From UBA2040 sp041674745 (lineage in GTDB: Bacteria; Bacteroidota; Bacteroidia; Flavobacteriales_D; Crocinitomicaceae): a stretch of DNA of 64,000 nt. Both the position numbers and the translations under genes were made by a program. The notes beneath the pieces were generated by a model. The model had not been told where the DNA came from and searched no databases. It was given only the letters and a program-made list of their open reading frames with translations. Every line of letters begins with the position of its first letter. Position 1 is the stretch's first letter. This document shows, piece by piece, positions 42,440 to 51,693 of the stretch. The stretch covers positions 124,001 through 188,000 of the forward strand of contig JBAYVD010000004.1 in assembly GCA_041674745.1 (NCBI GenBank), given 5' to 3'.

Positions 42440-43333
42440 ATGAAAGAGCCAAAATATTGTAGTTTTTTATGGCAACATAAGCTCATAGGCTTTTTTAGAA
42501 ATATCGATTTTCCGGGTTTCCGCAAAGTTTCTTTGTTACTTCCCAAATGGCTTCTTCCCAATCCAAAAGCAGTCGGTGAGCACATTTTGAAAATTCCGGC
42601 TGGATTCAAATTTTGGATCAATCCCGCCAAAGACAAAGGCGTGGAATTGAGTCTTTTTGAAACCGGAATTTACGAGCGTGGAACACTCCAATTCATCCAA
42701 AAGCACTTGAATTCAGGCGATACGTTTGTGGATGTAGGCGCCAATATTGGTTTGATGTCGATTTTTGCGCGGCAAAGTGTAGGCGAAAGTGGCAAAGTGT
42801 GGGCTTTTGAGGCCAACAGCAGCACGTTTGAACTTTTGGAAAAGAATCTCGCCTTGAATCATTTTTCCGACGTCTTGAGCTTCGAATGTGGATTGGGCGC
42901 AAAACGCGAAACGAAATTATTGTACGACAATTGGGAAATCAATCGGGGGGCCGCATCCACCGTGGTGCAAAGTGCCGGCGCAAAAGCCATTGAAATTTCT
43001 ATTCTCACTTTGGATGAGGTGGCCAATCAGCACGGAATAAAACCTTCCATGATCAAAATCGATGTGGAAGGCATGGAAGAAGAAGTTTTGATAGGAGCAG
43101 AGCAGATTCTTCTTGCCAATCGACCGATATTGATAGTCGAGTTCTCCGCCGAAAGAGGGGGGAATGCAAGAGAGAAAGTTTACAATAAAATTGTATCGAT
43201 GGGTAATTACAAACTTTTTAAAATAAAGGGATCCAAAGAACGAACGTCAAAATTGGTGGAAATTCATCGAATGGATGACCTGCCCGTTGACGACAATGTT
43301 TTTTGTTTTCCTATAGAAAAATTGAAAAAATGA
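42440..43333 (+). CDS. FkbM family methyltransferase
   Basis: 297 residues from ATG at 42440; a TTG start at 42428 is less likely. Class I methyltransferase of the FkbM group, usually O-methylating sugars or secondary metabolites. SAM motif I is GDTFVDVGANIGLMSIFA near 91-108, motif II is GKVWAFEANSSTFELLEKNL near 115-134, and the family's acid block is IKPSMIKIDVEGMEEEVLIG near 196-215. It lies between the ABC-F gene and the M61 peptidase, and its stop overlaps the latter's start as ATGA. Confidence 0.88.
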   Translation: MKEPKYCSFLWQHKLIGFFRNIDFPGFRKVSLLLPKWLLPNPKAVGEHILKIPAGFKFWINPAKDKGVELSLFETGIYERGTLQFIQKHLNSGDTFVDVGANIGLMSIFARQSVGESGKVWAFEANSSTFELLEKNLALNHFSDVLSFECGLGAKRETKLLYDNWEINRGAASTVVQSAGAKAIEISILTLDEVANQHGIKPSMIKIDVEGMEEEVLIGAEQILLANRPILIVEFSAERGGNAREKVYNKIVSMGNYKLFKIKGSKERTSKLVEIHRMDDLPVDDNVFCFPIEKLKK

Positions 43334-45042
43334 TGGTGCACTACAAAATTGGGGTGGAACAACCCAATCAACAATACATTCAATTCGAAGCTAATTTTCC
43401 CGTTTCAGGAGAGAAAACAACTATTTATTTGCCCGTTTGGCGTCCAGGTCGATATGAATTGGGGAATTTTGCCAAAAATGTAAGGCATTTTCAGATTTTT
43501 GGTGCAGACAATCAGCCACTGACTTTCAAGAAAACACACAAAGCAGTTTGGGAAGTGGAGACAGTAGGACAAACTTCCATTCGCGTGGTGTATCAATATT
43601 ATGCCAGCGAATTGAATGGCGGAAGCACTTTTTTATCGAAAGACCAATTGTATGTGAATCCGGTGAATTGTTTTGTTTTCACAGATGAAACGAAAGATAT
43701 AGCCATCGAAGTGGAATTGAAAATCCCAGCAGATTATGAAATTGCGTGCAATCTACCTTCCGAAAATAACATTTTACTGGCTGATTCATTTGAAATATTA
43801 GCCGATTCACCTTTTATCGCCTCACCGAGTTTAGCGCACGAAACCTATGAGGTAAGCGGCACGACTTTTCATTTGTGGTTTCAAGGTTTAACCAAAATAG
43901 ATTGGACTCGATTGAAAACTGATTTTACGGCTTTTACGGAAAAACAAATGGAGAAATTCACGGAATTCCCTGTGAAAGACTATCACTTTTTGTTTCAAAT
44001 CACCCCGTACAAAGCATATCATGGCGTTGAGCATCATGCTTCAACTGTTATTTTGCTCGGACCGAGTTATTCCGTTTTTGGCGACTTTTATTCGGAATTA
44101 TTAGGCGTTTCTTCGCATGAATTGTATCATACCTGGAATGTAAAAGCCATTCGTCCGATTGAAATGTTTCCTTACAACTTCAAAGAAGAAAACTTCTCTG
44201 AATTGGGTTATATCTGTGAAGGCGTCACGACGTACATGGGAGATTTATTCTTGTTAAAATCAGGCGTTTTCAATTTCGAAGAATACAAACTAGAATTCAA
44301 CGGACAGTTGCAAAAACATTTTGACAACCAAGGTCGATTCAACTATTCGGTTGCAGAATCTTCATTTGATACGTGGTTGGATGGTTATATGCCCGGCGCT
44401 CCAGGAAGAAAAGTGTCCATTTATACGGAAGGTTGCCTATTGGCCTTTGTGACCGATGTACGCATTCGCAGAGCAACGACGAATAAATACGGTTTGGATG
44501 AATTAATGAAGCGTTTGTACTTCGATTATGCTTTGGCTAACAAAGGTGTTTCGGAAGAAGATTACAAAGCTGAATTGAAAAATTTGACAGGCGAAGACTG
44601 GAGCGAATTGTTCCAAGATTATTTCCACGGAACCAAAGCGTATGAAGTAATTCTAGCCGACGCGTTGGAATACCTAGGCATGGAAATCCAGCATGAAGCT
44701 TCCAGTAAATACAGCGAAGCTCATTTGGGTATTAAAACTTCCTTAAATCACACAAATTTCATTATTCAAGCCATTTATCCAGGCAGCACTGCTGACATGG
44801 GTGGATTGATGTTGGAAGATGAAATCATAGCTGTAAATGGATATGCTTGTCAAGGCGAACTAGACAAGTGGTTGCGCATGCACGACGAAGATCAAAAAGT
44901 ACTCTTGATTCAACGAAAAGGAAAAGTAATGCAAATCACTTTGCCGCAACTGAACAGAACTTTCTTTAATGTTTACAGTATTCAAGCGTTGGAAAACCCA
45001 ACTCATCATCAGCAAAAAGCGCTGGATGCTTGGAAAAAGTAA
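43330..45042 (+). CDS. M61 family metallopeptidase (glycyl aminopeptidase-like) with PDZ domain
   Basis: 570 residues from the ATG at 43330 that overlaps the previous stop. An N-terminal beta domain (about 1-165) precedes the gluzincin catalytic domain with HELYHTWNVKAIRP near 260 (zinc HExxH) and LGYICEGVTTYMGDLFL near 290 (third zinc ligand Glu). A PDZ domain near 455-545 has the carboxylate-binding strand and AIYPGSTADMGGLMLEDEII. No signal peptide is seen, so it is probably cytoplasmic. It hydrolyses N-terminal Gly or Ala from peptides in characterised relatives. Confidence 0.92.
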   Translation: MMVHYKIGVEQPNQQYIQFEANFPVSGEKTTIYLPVWRPGRYELGNFAKNVRHFQIFGADNQPLTFKKTHKAVWEVETVGQTSIRVVYQYYASELNGGSTFLSKDQLYVNPVNCFVFTDETKDIAIEVELKIPADYEIACNLPSENNILLADSFEILADSPFIASPSLAHETYEVSGTTFHLWFQGLTKIDWTRLKTDFTAFTEKQMEKFTEFPVKDYHFLFQITPYKAYHGVEHHASTVILLGPSYSVFGDFYSELLGVSSHELYHTWNVKAIRPIEMFPYNFKEENFSELGYICEGVTTYMGDLFLLKSGVFNFEEYKLEFNGQLQKHFDNQGRFNYSVAESSFDTWLDGYMPGAPGRKVSIYTEGCLLAFVTDVRIRRATTNKYGLDELMKRLYFDYALANKGVSEEDYKAELKNLTGEDWSELFQDYFHGTKAYEVILADALEYLGMEIQHEASSKYSEAHLGIKTSLNHTNFIIQAIYPGSTADMGGLMLEDEIIAVNGYACQGELDKWLRMHDEDQKVLLIQRKGKVMQITLPQLNRTFFNVYSIQALENPTHHQQKALDAWKK

Positions 45043-45495
45043 TTAGTCTCGACTGATTTCGCGAACGACGATTTCTTTTACATGAAAATCGGTCAATTCT
45101 CGGTCGTTTTCCATGTTCAGGAATCGACTAAAGATGCGTAAACGAAAATAGTTTTCGTCGCCACATTCCGCCGTTAGGCTTGAAAGATTTTCTAATTTCA
45201 CCGTTTGAGACATTTCAGCCAATCCGCCTTCGCAATTGTAGCATTTGTCACCGTAAGTAACGTCGTATTGCCAGTCCACTTCAATCAATTTGTCCATCGT
45301 ATTGGTGAACTTCAAATAGACTTCTTCCATTTGAATGCTACTCTTACTGGGATTGCAATCGACTTTTCGGAATTCAATTTTAATGCCTTGTCCTTCATAC
45401 AAGGTTTGCCACGGGTTTACACTACTTTGAGAATAGCTTAAAGAAGACAGCAGGATGAAGCTGAGGAAAAAAAGGAGAAAGTTGAGTTTTTTCAT
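45043..45495 (-). CDS. Secreted uncharacterised protein
   Basis: 150 residues with a signal peptide (about 1-22, FLLFFLSFILLSSLSYS). The mature part includes YGDKCYNCEGG with two cysteines and a further Cys at AECGDENYFRLRIFSRFLNM, giving four cysteines in all that may pair in the periplasm. No domain was recognised. Its stop is adjacent to the end of the M61 gene (convergent). Confidence 0.7.
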   Translation of the reverse strand: MKKLNFLLFFLSFILLSSLSYSQSSVNPWQTLYEGQGIKIEFRKVDCNPSKSSIQMEEVYLKFTNTMDKLIEVDWQYDVTYGDKCYNCEGGLAEMSQTVKLENLSSLTAECGDENYFRLRIFSRFLNMENDRELTDFHVKEIVVREISRD

Positions 45496-45593
45496 TGTTT
45501 TGGAGAATTAATTTGTATCAAATATAAGCAATTCCAAGAATCAATGAATAAAACGCAAGACGCAAAAATAGGTTGCGTTAAGAGCCGGTCGAA

Positions 45594-47933
45594 TTAAAAT
45601 TTATAACTCACACCAAGACTTGGAAGTATCGGGAATTGATAAATTGTTTGCTGGGTAACGCGATTGATGTAGAAAATATTTTTTCGGTTGTAAACGTTGG
45701 TTACACTCGCAATGATTTCAATTACATCTTTGTTTTTAAACGTAAAGTTCTTTTTAACGGTTATATCTAGACGGTGGTAGTATGGCAAACGCTGTGAATT
45801 CAATTCACCCAATTGCGTCGAAATAGTACTAGAATTGTTGTTGATATAATCGGTCGTCACGCCTCCAGAGAAATTTTCAGGTTGGTAATTTCCTGAAGTT
45901 GGAGTAAAAGGTAGCCCAGAACCTAAATTCCATCGCACACTTACTTCCAAATCTTTTTTCTTACCCAACAAGTAAGTTCCTACTAAGTTGATGTTGTGTC
46001 TTCTGTCAAAAACAGGGTAATATTCTTTCACTCCGTCCCAACGAGTGGATTTACCGTAGGAATAGACACCCCAAAGGAAAAGTCGTTCTTCGCTGTATTT
46101 TAACAACAAATCAGCTCCGTAACTTACACCAGATTCAATCAAGAAATCTTTTTTCAAAATATCTGGTACATTCGCAAATTCCGCTACGTCCTCGTATTGT
46201 TTGTTGACATTTATGTTGCTCAACTGAGGGAAATATTTGTAATAACCTTCCAAATTAACGGACCATTTTTTCGTTAGGTCAAATTCAGTACCCACAATCG
46301 CATGCCAACTATATTGAATGCCATTTTTTGGCGACGTTGTTTTCCCATATTGGTTCACGAAAGTTCCTTGCACATTCGTCGGAGCAGACAACAAACCATT
46401 GAATAAGTTCACCACATCTTTGTCGGACGATGCGGAGGTAAAGTTTTGGGAATAGCGACCACCTGACAATTTTACACGTATTTTTTCATTCACGTTGTAT
46501 TTTGCCCCCAATCTTGGTTCAATGGAAATGGTATTCATCGTAGCGTAAACTTGCGCTCTTACACTAGGTTGAATAACCCAGCGATTGCGAACGATGCGGT
46601 AGTTCGTGTACAATCCTATTTCCGTATTGTATCCTTCTACTTTAATGGACTGTTTTGCTTCGTTAGTTGTTTCAAATTTGGTATTAAATGTCCCAATGTT
46701 GATGCCAAAATTGAACTCACTCTCTTTTCGCAAAAAGTAGGTAAAGTCAAACCCTAAATCAAATCCACCAATGGAACTGGTGCGTGGAGCGGTTTGCTCT
46801 TCATTGAAAGAGGTCTGATAATTGGATCCGTTAACGTGACCACGGATGAAAATGGGTGAACTACTGGGCACCAAGATGAAGTTAATTCCTCCGCCGGTTG
46901 CTGTCCAATTGATATTGGCAATACCATAATTGACACTATCACGGTTGTGAAAAGCGAACGCACTAAATTTGGAACCACCATCTGAATTTAAAGTGATTTT
47001 CCCATACAAATCGGTAAAATTGAAGGGCAAACCATTTCCGTCGTTAATGCCCGGGTACAATTTGCGAGAAGTATAATCCAATAAGCTGTGTTTTCCGGAA
47101 AAGATATAAGATGCTTTGCTCGGTGTTCCATCTTTTCGTTTTGTAAACGGTCCTTCTAATACCGCTTTCGCTAAAAATGGCGATACCGAAATTTTACCCC
47201 CGAAATTTTTCCGGTTACCGTCTCGGTACGTGATATCCATAACGGAAGAAATTCTACCACCAAATTTCGCATCAAACCCACCGGTGTATACGTCGGCGTT
47301 TTTCACCAATTCCGTTTCAAAAATGGAGAAGAAACCAATGGAGTGAAATGGACTGTAAATGGTCATTCCATCCAATAATATTTTATTTTGAATAGGTGTT
47401 CCACCCCGCACATACAATTGACCACCTTGGTCACCCGTGGTAATAACACCTGGCGTCACACTCAAAGCTCCAACGATATCGTTTTCAGCTCCCATACTCG
47501 GAATTCGTTCCAAGCCTTTTTTATCCAATTTTATTTGAGAAATCAAAACTTCCGTTTTTTTGTACTTGCTATCCGCAGAAACATTCACCTGATCGATTTC
47601 CTTTACAGAATTGTCTTTTTCTAAATCGAAATTAAAATCTTGAATACCGGACGCTTTTTCAACAGTAATTTTTTGTTCAATTTTTTTGTAGAGATAGTTT
47701 TCAATGATCAAAACGTAGTCACCTTTGTCCAATTTAGGAATACTGAAAAACCCGTTGACATCTGTAATTGCTCCTGTTACCACTGAACCATCACTTTGTT
47801 TGGTCAGTTTTATTTTTTCAAAGGGGGCAACTTCTCCAGTGCTTTTGAGGTGTACAAACCCACGAATATTAAAGTCTTGTGAAAATAGAAAGCCTACTAG
47901 GAAGAAGGAAAAAATCGTAAGTATTAATTTCAT
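45594..47933 (-). CDS. TonB-dependent receptor with carboxypeptidase-like regulatory domain
   Basis: 779-residue outer-membrane receptor. A signal peptide (about 1-19, ending FLFSQ) is followed by a carboxypeptidase D regulatory-like domain (about 20-105, FNIRGFVHLKSTGEVAPFEK). The plug (about 125-235) has GVITTGDQGGQLYVRGGTP and ILLDGMTIYSPFHSIGFFSI. The 22-strand barrel ends in LPSLGVSYKF with a terminal Phe. No SusD partner is adjacent, so it is more likely a receptor for a metal chelate, peptide or vitamin than a classic SusC. Ligand unknown. Confidence 0.93.
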   Translation of the reverse strand: MKLILTIFSFFLVGFLFSQDFNIRGFVHLKSTGEVAPFEKIKLTKQSDGSVVTGAITDVNGFFSIPKLDKGDYVLIIENYLYKKIEQKITVEKASGIQDFNFDLEKDNSVKEIDQVNVSADSKYKKTEVLISQIKLDKKGLERIPSMGAENDIVGALSVTPGVITTGDQGGQLYVRGGTPIQNKILLDGMTIYSPFHSIGFFSIFETELVKNADVYTGGFDAKFGGRISSVMDITYRDGNRKNFGGKISVSPFLAKAVLEGPFTKRKDGTPSKASYIFSGKHSLLDYTSRKLYPGINDGNGLPFNFTDLYGKITLNSDGGSKFSAFAFHNRDSVNYGIANINWTATGGGINFILVPSSSPIFIRGHVNGSNYQTSFNEEQTAPRTSSIGGFDLGFDFTYFLRKESEFNFGINIGTFNTKFETTNEAKQSIKVEGYNTEIGLYTNYRIVRNRWVIQPSVRAQVYATMNTISIEPRLGAKYNVNEKIRVKLSGGRYSQNFTSASSDKDVVNLFNGLLSAPTNVQGTFVNQYGKTTSPKNGIQYSWHAIVGTEFDLTKKWSVNLEGYYKYFPQLSNINVNKQYEDVAEFANVPDILKKDFLIESGVSYGADLLLKYSEERLFLWGVYSYGKSTRWDGVKEYYPVFDRRHNINLVGTYLLGKKKDLEVSVRWNLGSGLPFTPTSGNYQPENFSGGVTTDYINNNSSTISTQLGELNSQRLPYYHRLDITVKKNFTFKNKDVIEIIASVTNVYNRKNIFYINRVTQQTIYQFPILPSLGVSYKF

Positions 47934-48043
47934 TGTGTATTACAGTTTGCAAGAAGCCTGCGAATATAAGCTTTTCATTCCTTTATTCAGAGTGGTATAC
48001 ATGAAAAGATTCTAAGCTGTAGGATTCCTTGATTGAACGGTTT

Positions 48044-48823
48044 TTAATTTGATTTTTGGCGGATTTCTAGCTTGGCTCTTTCCCAATAAACGTCTAACGC
48101 TTCAAGGTTCAATTGTCCTATTTGGAGTCCTTCCTCGTCAATGTATTTTTCCATCAATCGAAAACGGGTGAGGAACTTTTTATTTGTTTTTTCGAGTGCG
48201 TTTTCAGGATTGATATCGACATACCGAGAATAATTGACCAAGGAAAACAACAAGTCACCAAACTCTTCTTCCATGGCATCGCTTTTGGATTCAGCTTCCA
48301 CTTCAAATTCGTTCAACTCTTCTTTCACCTTCGCCCAAACGTCTTTTTTATCGGACCATTCAAAACCAATCCCTTTGGCTTTTTCTTGTATTCGAATGGC
48401 TTTTATCATCGCTGGAAGAGATTTTGGCACTCCTTCCAAAACGGATTTTTTGCCTTCCTTGAGCTTCAGTTTTTCCCAGTTTTGTTTTACTTCTTCTTCG
48501 TTTTGTACGACCACATCTCCGTAGATATGTGGGTGACGGTGCACCAATTTGTCGCAAATTTTGGTTAAAACGGACGTAATGTCGAATAGATTTTGTTCAC
48601 TACCAATTTTGGAATAGAAAACCAAGTGAAGAAATAAATCACCAATTTCACCTTCCAGTGAGGTCCAGTCTTCGTCCAATATCGCGTCTGTCAATTCATA
48701 ACTTTCCTCAATCGTTAAATGGCGAAGGGAGGAAAAAGTTTGTTTTTGATCCCAAGGACATTTTTCGCGCAAATCGTCCATGATGTTTAGCAAACGCTCA
48801 AAAGCAACCAGTCGTTGATCCAT
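48044..48823 (-). CDS. mazG: Nucleoside triphosphate pyrophosphohydrolase MazG
   Basis: 259-residue MazG of full length, two tandem MazG domains. It hydrolyses NTPs to NMPs and PPi, cleaning the nucleotide pool. Domain 1: LREKCPWDQKQTFSSLRHLT, then IEESYELTDAILDEDWTSLE (ExxE and xxxD metal ligands) and GEIGDLFLHLVFYSKIG. Domain 2: NEFEVEAESKSDAMEEEFGD, LLFSLVNYSRYVDINPENAL and NKKFLTRF. It is divergent from the PagL-like gene. Confidence 0.95.
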   Translation of the reverse strand: MDQRLVAFERLLNIMDDLREKCPWDQKQTFSSLRHLTIEESYELTDAILDEDWTSLEGEIGDLFLHLVFYSKIGSEQNLFDITSVLTKICDKLVHRHPHIYGDVVVQNEEEVKQNWEKLKLKEGKKSVLEGVPKSLPAMIKAIRIQEKAKGIGFEWSDKKDVWAKVKEELNEFEVEAESKSDAMEEEFGDLLFSLVNYSRYVDINPENALEKTNKKFLTRFRLMEKYIDEEGLQIGQLNLEALDVYWERAKLEIRQKSN

Positions 48824-48873
48824 TCTTTTTTTTGCTAAAATTACTTTTTCTTTCGCTAAAATGTAGAATAATC

Positions 48874-48881
48874 TATTTTTG
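48874..48881 (+). promoter_or_regulatory. Candidate -7 promoter box for the PagL-like gene
   Basis: TATTTTTG, exact TAnnTTTG, ending 4 nt before the ATG at 48886. This suggests a leaderless mRNA. Confidence 0.4.
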
Positions 48882-48885
48882 CGCT

Positions 48886-49968
48886 ATGAATCAAAGACTT
48901 TTGCTCTTTTTCTTGGCGCTGTTTATTTGGCACGGAACTTTTTCTCAAAATGAATGGGGCCTTGAGTGCAAAATAAAAAACGGAAATTTGGCGCCACATC
49001 GTGCGGTGATGGACCATTTGCGAACAGAACGAGTTTGGTCGGGAGAAATCTCCTATTTCATCGAACTCAACGATACCAATTCGTGGGCAAATTATTATCC
49101 AAAACCGAGAATAGGTGTGACGGGTTTTTTCAACCAATTGGGCAACACACCTATTTTAGGAGATGCATTTGGAATCTATGCTTTTGGAGAATTGCCTTTT
49201 TTTAGAACCAAAAATTTATCGTTCAATGCACGAGTGGGTGCCGGCATATCTTATATTACTAAAGTATATGACGCGAAAACCAATCCAAAAAATAATGCTG
49301 TATCGTCACATATCAATGCAACGATCCTTTTGGGGCTAAATTTTCGGTATTTCGTGAAGAATAATTCGTTTGGAATTGGAGCCGAAATGACACATTTTTC
49401 GAATGGTTCAGCCAAATTACCCAATTTAGGACTCAACTTTCCGCTTTTGTCATTATCATATGGTCACGTAATGGGTCAATCTTTGAGCAAGCCCGTTTCT
49501 GATCCAATTACCAAAAAAGGATTACCGATTCAACTAGGCGTAAATGCCATTTTTTCTTGGAAGGAAGTTTTGCCTTTGACCCATAAAAAATATCCTGTAT
49601 ACGGCCTCAATTTGTTTGCGCGTAAAATATTTAGTCCAAAAGTGGGGGTAGAATTTGCCTTGGATGGAATTTACAAAACATCCATACTCGATTATTTGCC
49701 AGAATTTGAGAAAAAACCTTTGGACATTGTTCAACTCGGTGCTTTTCTTGGGTATGTTCTGTCATACGATCATTTTTCGGCAGTTATCGGAATGGGTGGT
49801 TATTACCGAGATCGCTACTTGCCAGAAGATTATTTCTACCACCGAATTGGTATGCGGTATCGTTTTAAATCCAATTTGCAAATCGGCTGGACGCTGAAGG
49901 CCAATTGGGGCAAGGCAGATTACTGGGAATGGAGTGTAGGATATTTATTTAACCGGAAGAAGAAATGA
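48886..49968 (+). CDS. Acyloxyacyl hydrolase / lipid A 3-O-deacylase (PagL-like)
   Basis: 360 residues from ATG at 48886, which gives a signal peptide (NQRLLLFFLALFIWHGTFSQ); the frame is open upstream. It is an outer-membrane barrel of the PagL family that removes an acyl chain from lipid A. The catalytic segment AEMTHFSNGSAKLPNLGLNF near 164-183 contains the His-x-Ser-Asn motif followed by the expected acidic or polar region. The C-terminal strand ends YLFNRKKK. The next lipoprotein gene overlaps its stop (ATGA). Confidence 0.8.
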   Translation: MNQRLLLFFLALFIWHGTFSQNEWGLECKIKNGNLAPHRAVMDHLRTERVWSGEISYFIELNDTNSWANYYPKPRIGVTGFFNQLGNTPILGDAFGIYAFGELPFFRTKNLSFNARVGAGISYITKVYDAKTNPKNNAVSSHINATILLGLNFRYFVKNNSFGIGAEMTHFSNGSAKLPNLGLNFPLLSLSYGHVMGQSLSKPVSDPITKKGLPIQLGVNAIFSWKEVLPLTHKKYPVYGLNLFARKIFSPKVGVEFALDGIYKTSILDYLPEFEKKPLDIVQLGAFLGYVLSYDHFSAVIGMGGYYRDRYLPEDYFYHRIGMRYRFKSNLQIGWTLKANWGKADYWEWSVGYLFNRKKK

Positions 49969-50699
49969 AATATCTCTTGATTCTTTTTTTAGCATTCACT
50001 GCCTGCAAAAAGCCGGCCGACCGAACGTGCTGGAAATTTACAGGCAAAGACAGCGAGAAATTGGTCAACTTGTATGGGTATTTTTCGGAGTTAGAAATTA
50101 ATACCTACTTAGCCATTGATTTGATACAAGATTCGCTAAATTATCTTAAAATTTCGGGGGGAGAAAATGTAATAAACGAGGTGAAAGTCGAACTGATAGA
50201 CGGGAAATTGACGCTGACCAATACGAACAAGTGTAAATTTTTAAGAAGTCCAAAGCACAAAATAAAAGTAGAAGTCCATTTCAGTCAATTGGATAAAGTG
50301 ATTTTTCTGGGGTCTGAAAATATCAATAGCGTAGGGAAAATTGTTCAATCAAATTTTAATTTAGAAGTTAGAGAAAGTTCCGGAACGGTCAATTTAGAAT
50401 TGCAAGTAGATGATTGTCAGTTGGATATTGAGCCTTGCTTTGCAGATTACACGATTCGGGGCACAGCTAAAACAGCGCGTTTTTCAGTCAAAGGAAGTGG
50501 CTATTGTAATACCACCAACTTTGTCGTTTCCGATAAAATCGTTTGTGTTAGCCGATCCTCTTCAGATCTTTACATCAATGGAGCTACACACTATTTGAAA
50601 TGCGAAACGACCGACCTGGGAAATGTGTATTATTTGGGAACCCCAGCAGAGATAAAATGGAACGATTACGGCAAAGGGAAACTTTTGCAAGCGCCTTAA
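49965..50699 (+). CDS. GIN-domain (DUF2807) lipoprotein
   Basis: 244 residues with a lipoprotein signal (YLLILFLAFTACKKPADRTC, lipobox near residue 14). The mature part is a beta-helix-like DUF2807/GIN domain of short repeating strands (KVELIDGKLTLTNTNKCKFL, KVEVHFSQLDKVIFLGSENI, and SGTVNLELQVDDCQLDIEPC). It probably sits at the inner or outer membrane facing the periplasm. Its start overlaps the PagL-like stop, so both are made together. Function of the domain is unknown. Confidence 0.8.
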   Translation: MKYLLILFLAFTACKKPADRTCWKFTGKDSEKLVNLYGYFSELEINTYLAIDLIQDSLNYLKISGGENVINEVKVELIDGKLTLTNTNKCKFLRSPKHKIKVEVHFSQLDKVIFLGSENINSVGKIVQSNFNLEVRESSGTVNLELQVDDCQLDIEPCFADYTIRGTAKTARFSVKGSGYCNTTNFVVSDKIVCVSRSSSDLYINGATHYLKCETTDLGNVYYLGTPAEIKWNDYGKGKLLQAP

Positions 50700-50730
50700 A
50701 AATGTGTAACTTTGTATAAAATATTAAACA

Positions 50731-50916
50731 ATGAAACTCATTTTACTTTCTATCGGTCTTCTTTCTCTTGCTTTTGCAGGCATTGCTATTAAAATTTGGG
50801 CGAAAAAAGATGGTAAGTTCGCTGGAACTTGTGCGAGTAATAACCCAATGTTACAAGAAGAAGGAGCTACCTGCGGATTGTGCGGTGCGCGTCCAGAAGA
50901 AAAATGCCAAGCTTAA
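50731..50916 (+). CDS. Small Cys-containing membrane or secreted protein
   Basis: 61 residues: an N-terminal hydrophobic helix (about 3-23) followed by KDGKFAGTCASNNPMLQEEG and CGLCGARPEEKC. The four cysteines in the C-terminal tail suggest a metal or disulfide knuckle. Highly similar short proteins occur in Bacteroidota as membrane or secreted proteins without known function. Its stop overlaps the stop of the minus-strand ACT-domain gene. Confidence 0.75.
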   Translation: MKLILLSIGLLSLAFAGIAIKIWAKKDGKFAGTCASNNPMLQEEGATCGLCGARPEEKCQA

Positions 50917-51575
50917 CTTAATCTTTTCAGATTCATTAAGATTTTAAAGGCCGAATCAATTTCGTCTTGACTCACCACAATGGTAAATTCATTGGAGGTA
51001 GAAACGACTTGTACAATGTTGATTCCTTCCCAAGCCAATTGCTTCAAAATGTAATAGTACACACCATAAATCTCTGTGTTCACAGTTGGTAATTTTACCG
51101 TTACCGAAGCCAATTTTTCATTGTGCGCTTTTTGTTTTTCATTTTTGAAAAATTCTCGTACAAATTCATTTTGACTGGCTGAAATAATGAAAGTGGTTTC
51201 GGATAATCCTTGTGAAATGGTATAGAAATTATCGTTTTCACGACGCATCATTTGAATGAAATCACTTTGCGCATTTTTTAGCGTTTCTGAATTTTCATAG
51301 GTAAAATCAGACAAATTGCTTCGAACAAGGAAGTCACCTAGTTCCGACATCATGTTGGTGATTTTGATATTCAATCGATGATACAAGCCGGGAGACATCC
51401 GTTTGATGGTCATAACGATGGCCCCTTCTTTCACGGGTTTCCCCATTTTTTCTTCGATCTCGGGTTTCAATTTGCGCGCAAGCGCAGATATGTTGATTAG
51501 ATTGTCCGTAATGGCTTCTCTCAAAAATGGACTACGGTTTATTAGTTCTTCCGTTAGTTTACCAATTGAATCCAT
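50913..51575 (-). CDS. ACT-domain protein (annotated as aspartate-kinase-like in relatives)
   Basis: 220 residues. The N-terminal half is helical and basic (INRSPFLREAITDNLINISA, KEGAIVMTIKRMSPGLYHRL). The C-terminal half looks like an ACT-type ligand-binding domain (ASVTVKLPTVNTEIYGVYYY, then AWEGINIVQVVSTSNEFTIV). There is no kinase domain, so it is not an aspartate kinase. A regulatory amino-acid-sensing role is plausible. It is separate from cmk upstream by 118 nt. Confidence 0.7.
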   Translation of the reverse strand: MDSIGKLTEELINRSPFLREAITDNLINISALARKLKPEIEEKMGKPVKEGAIVMTIKRMSPGLYHRLNIKITNMMSELGDFLVRSNLSDFTYENSETLKNAQSDFIQMMRRENDNFYTISQGLSETTFIISASQNEFVREFFKNEKQKAHNEKLASVTVKLPTVNTEIYGVYYYILKQLAWEGINIVQVVSTSNEFTIVVSQDEIDSAFKILMNLKRLS

Positions 51576-51693
51576 GATTTTCTTGATTTAGCGTTTTTAA
51601 TGTTTCTTAAGTAGTTCTTCTATACTTCAATAGTAACCTTGCATTTTGTTTAAAAAAAAACAATTATTGAAATATTACACAAAGATAGGTTAT

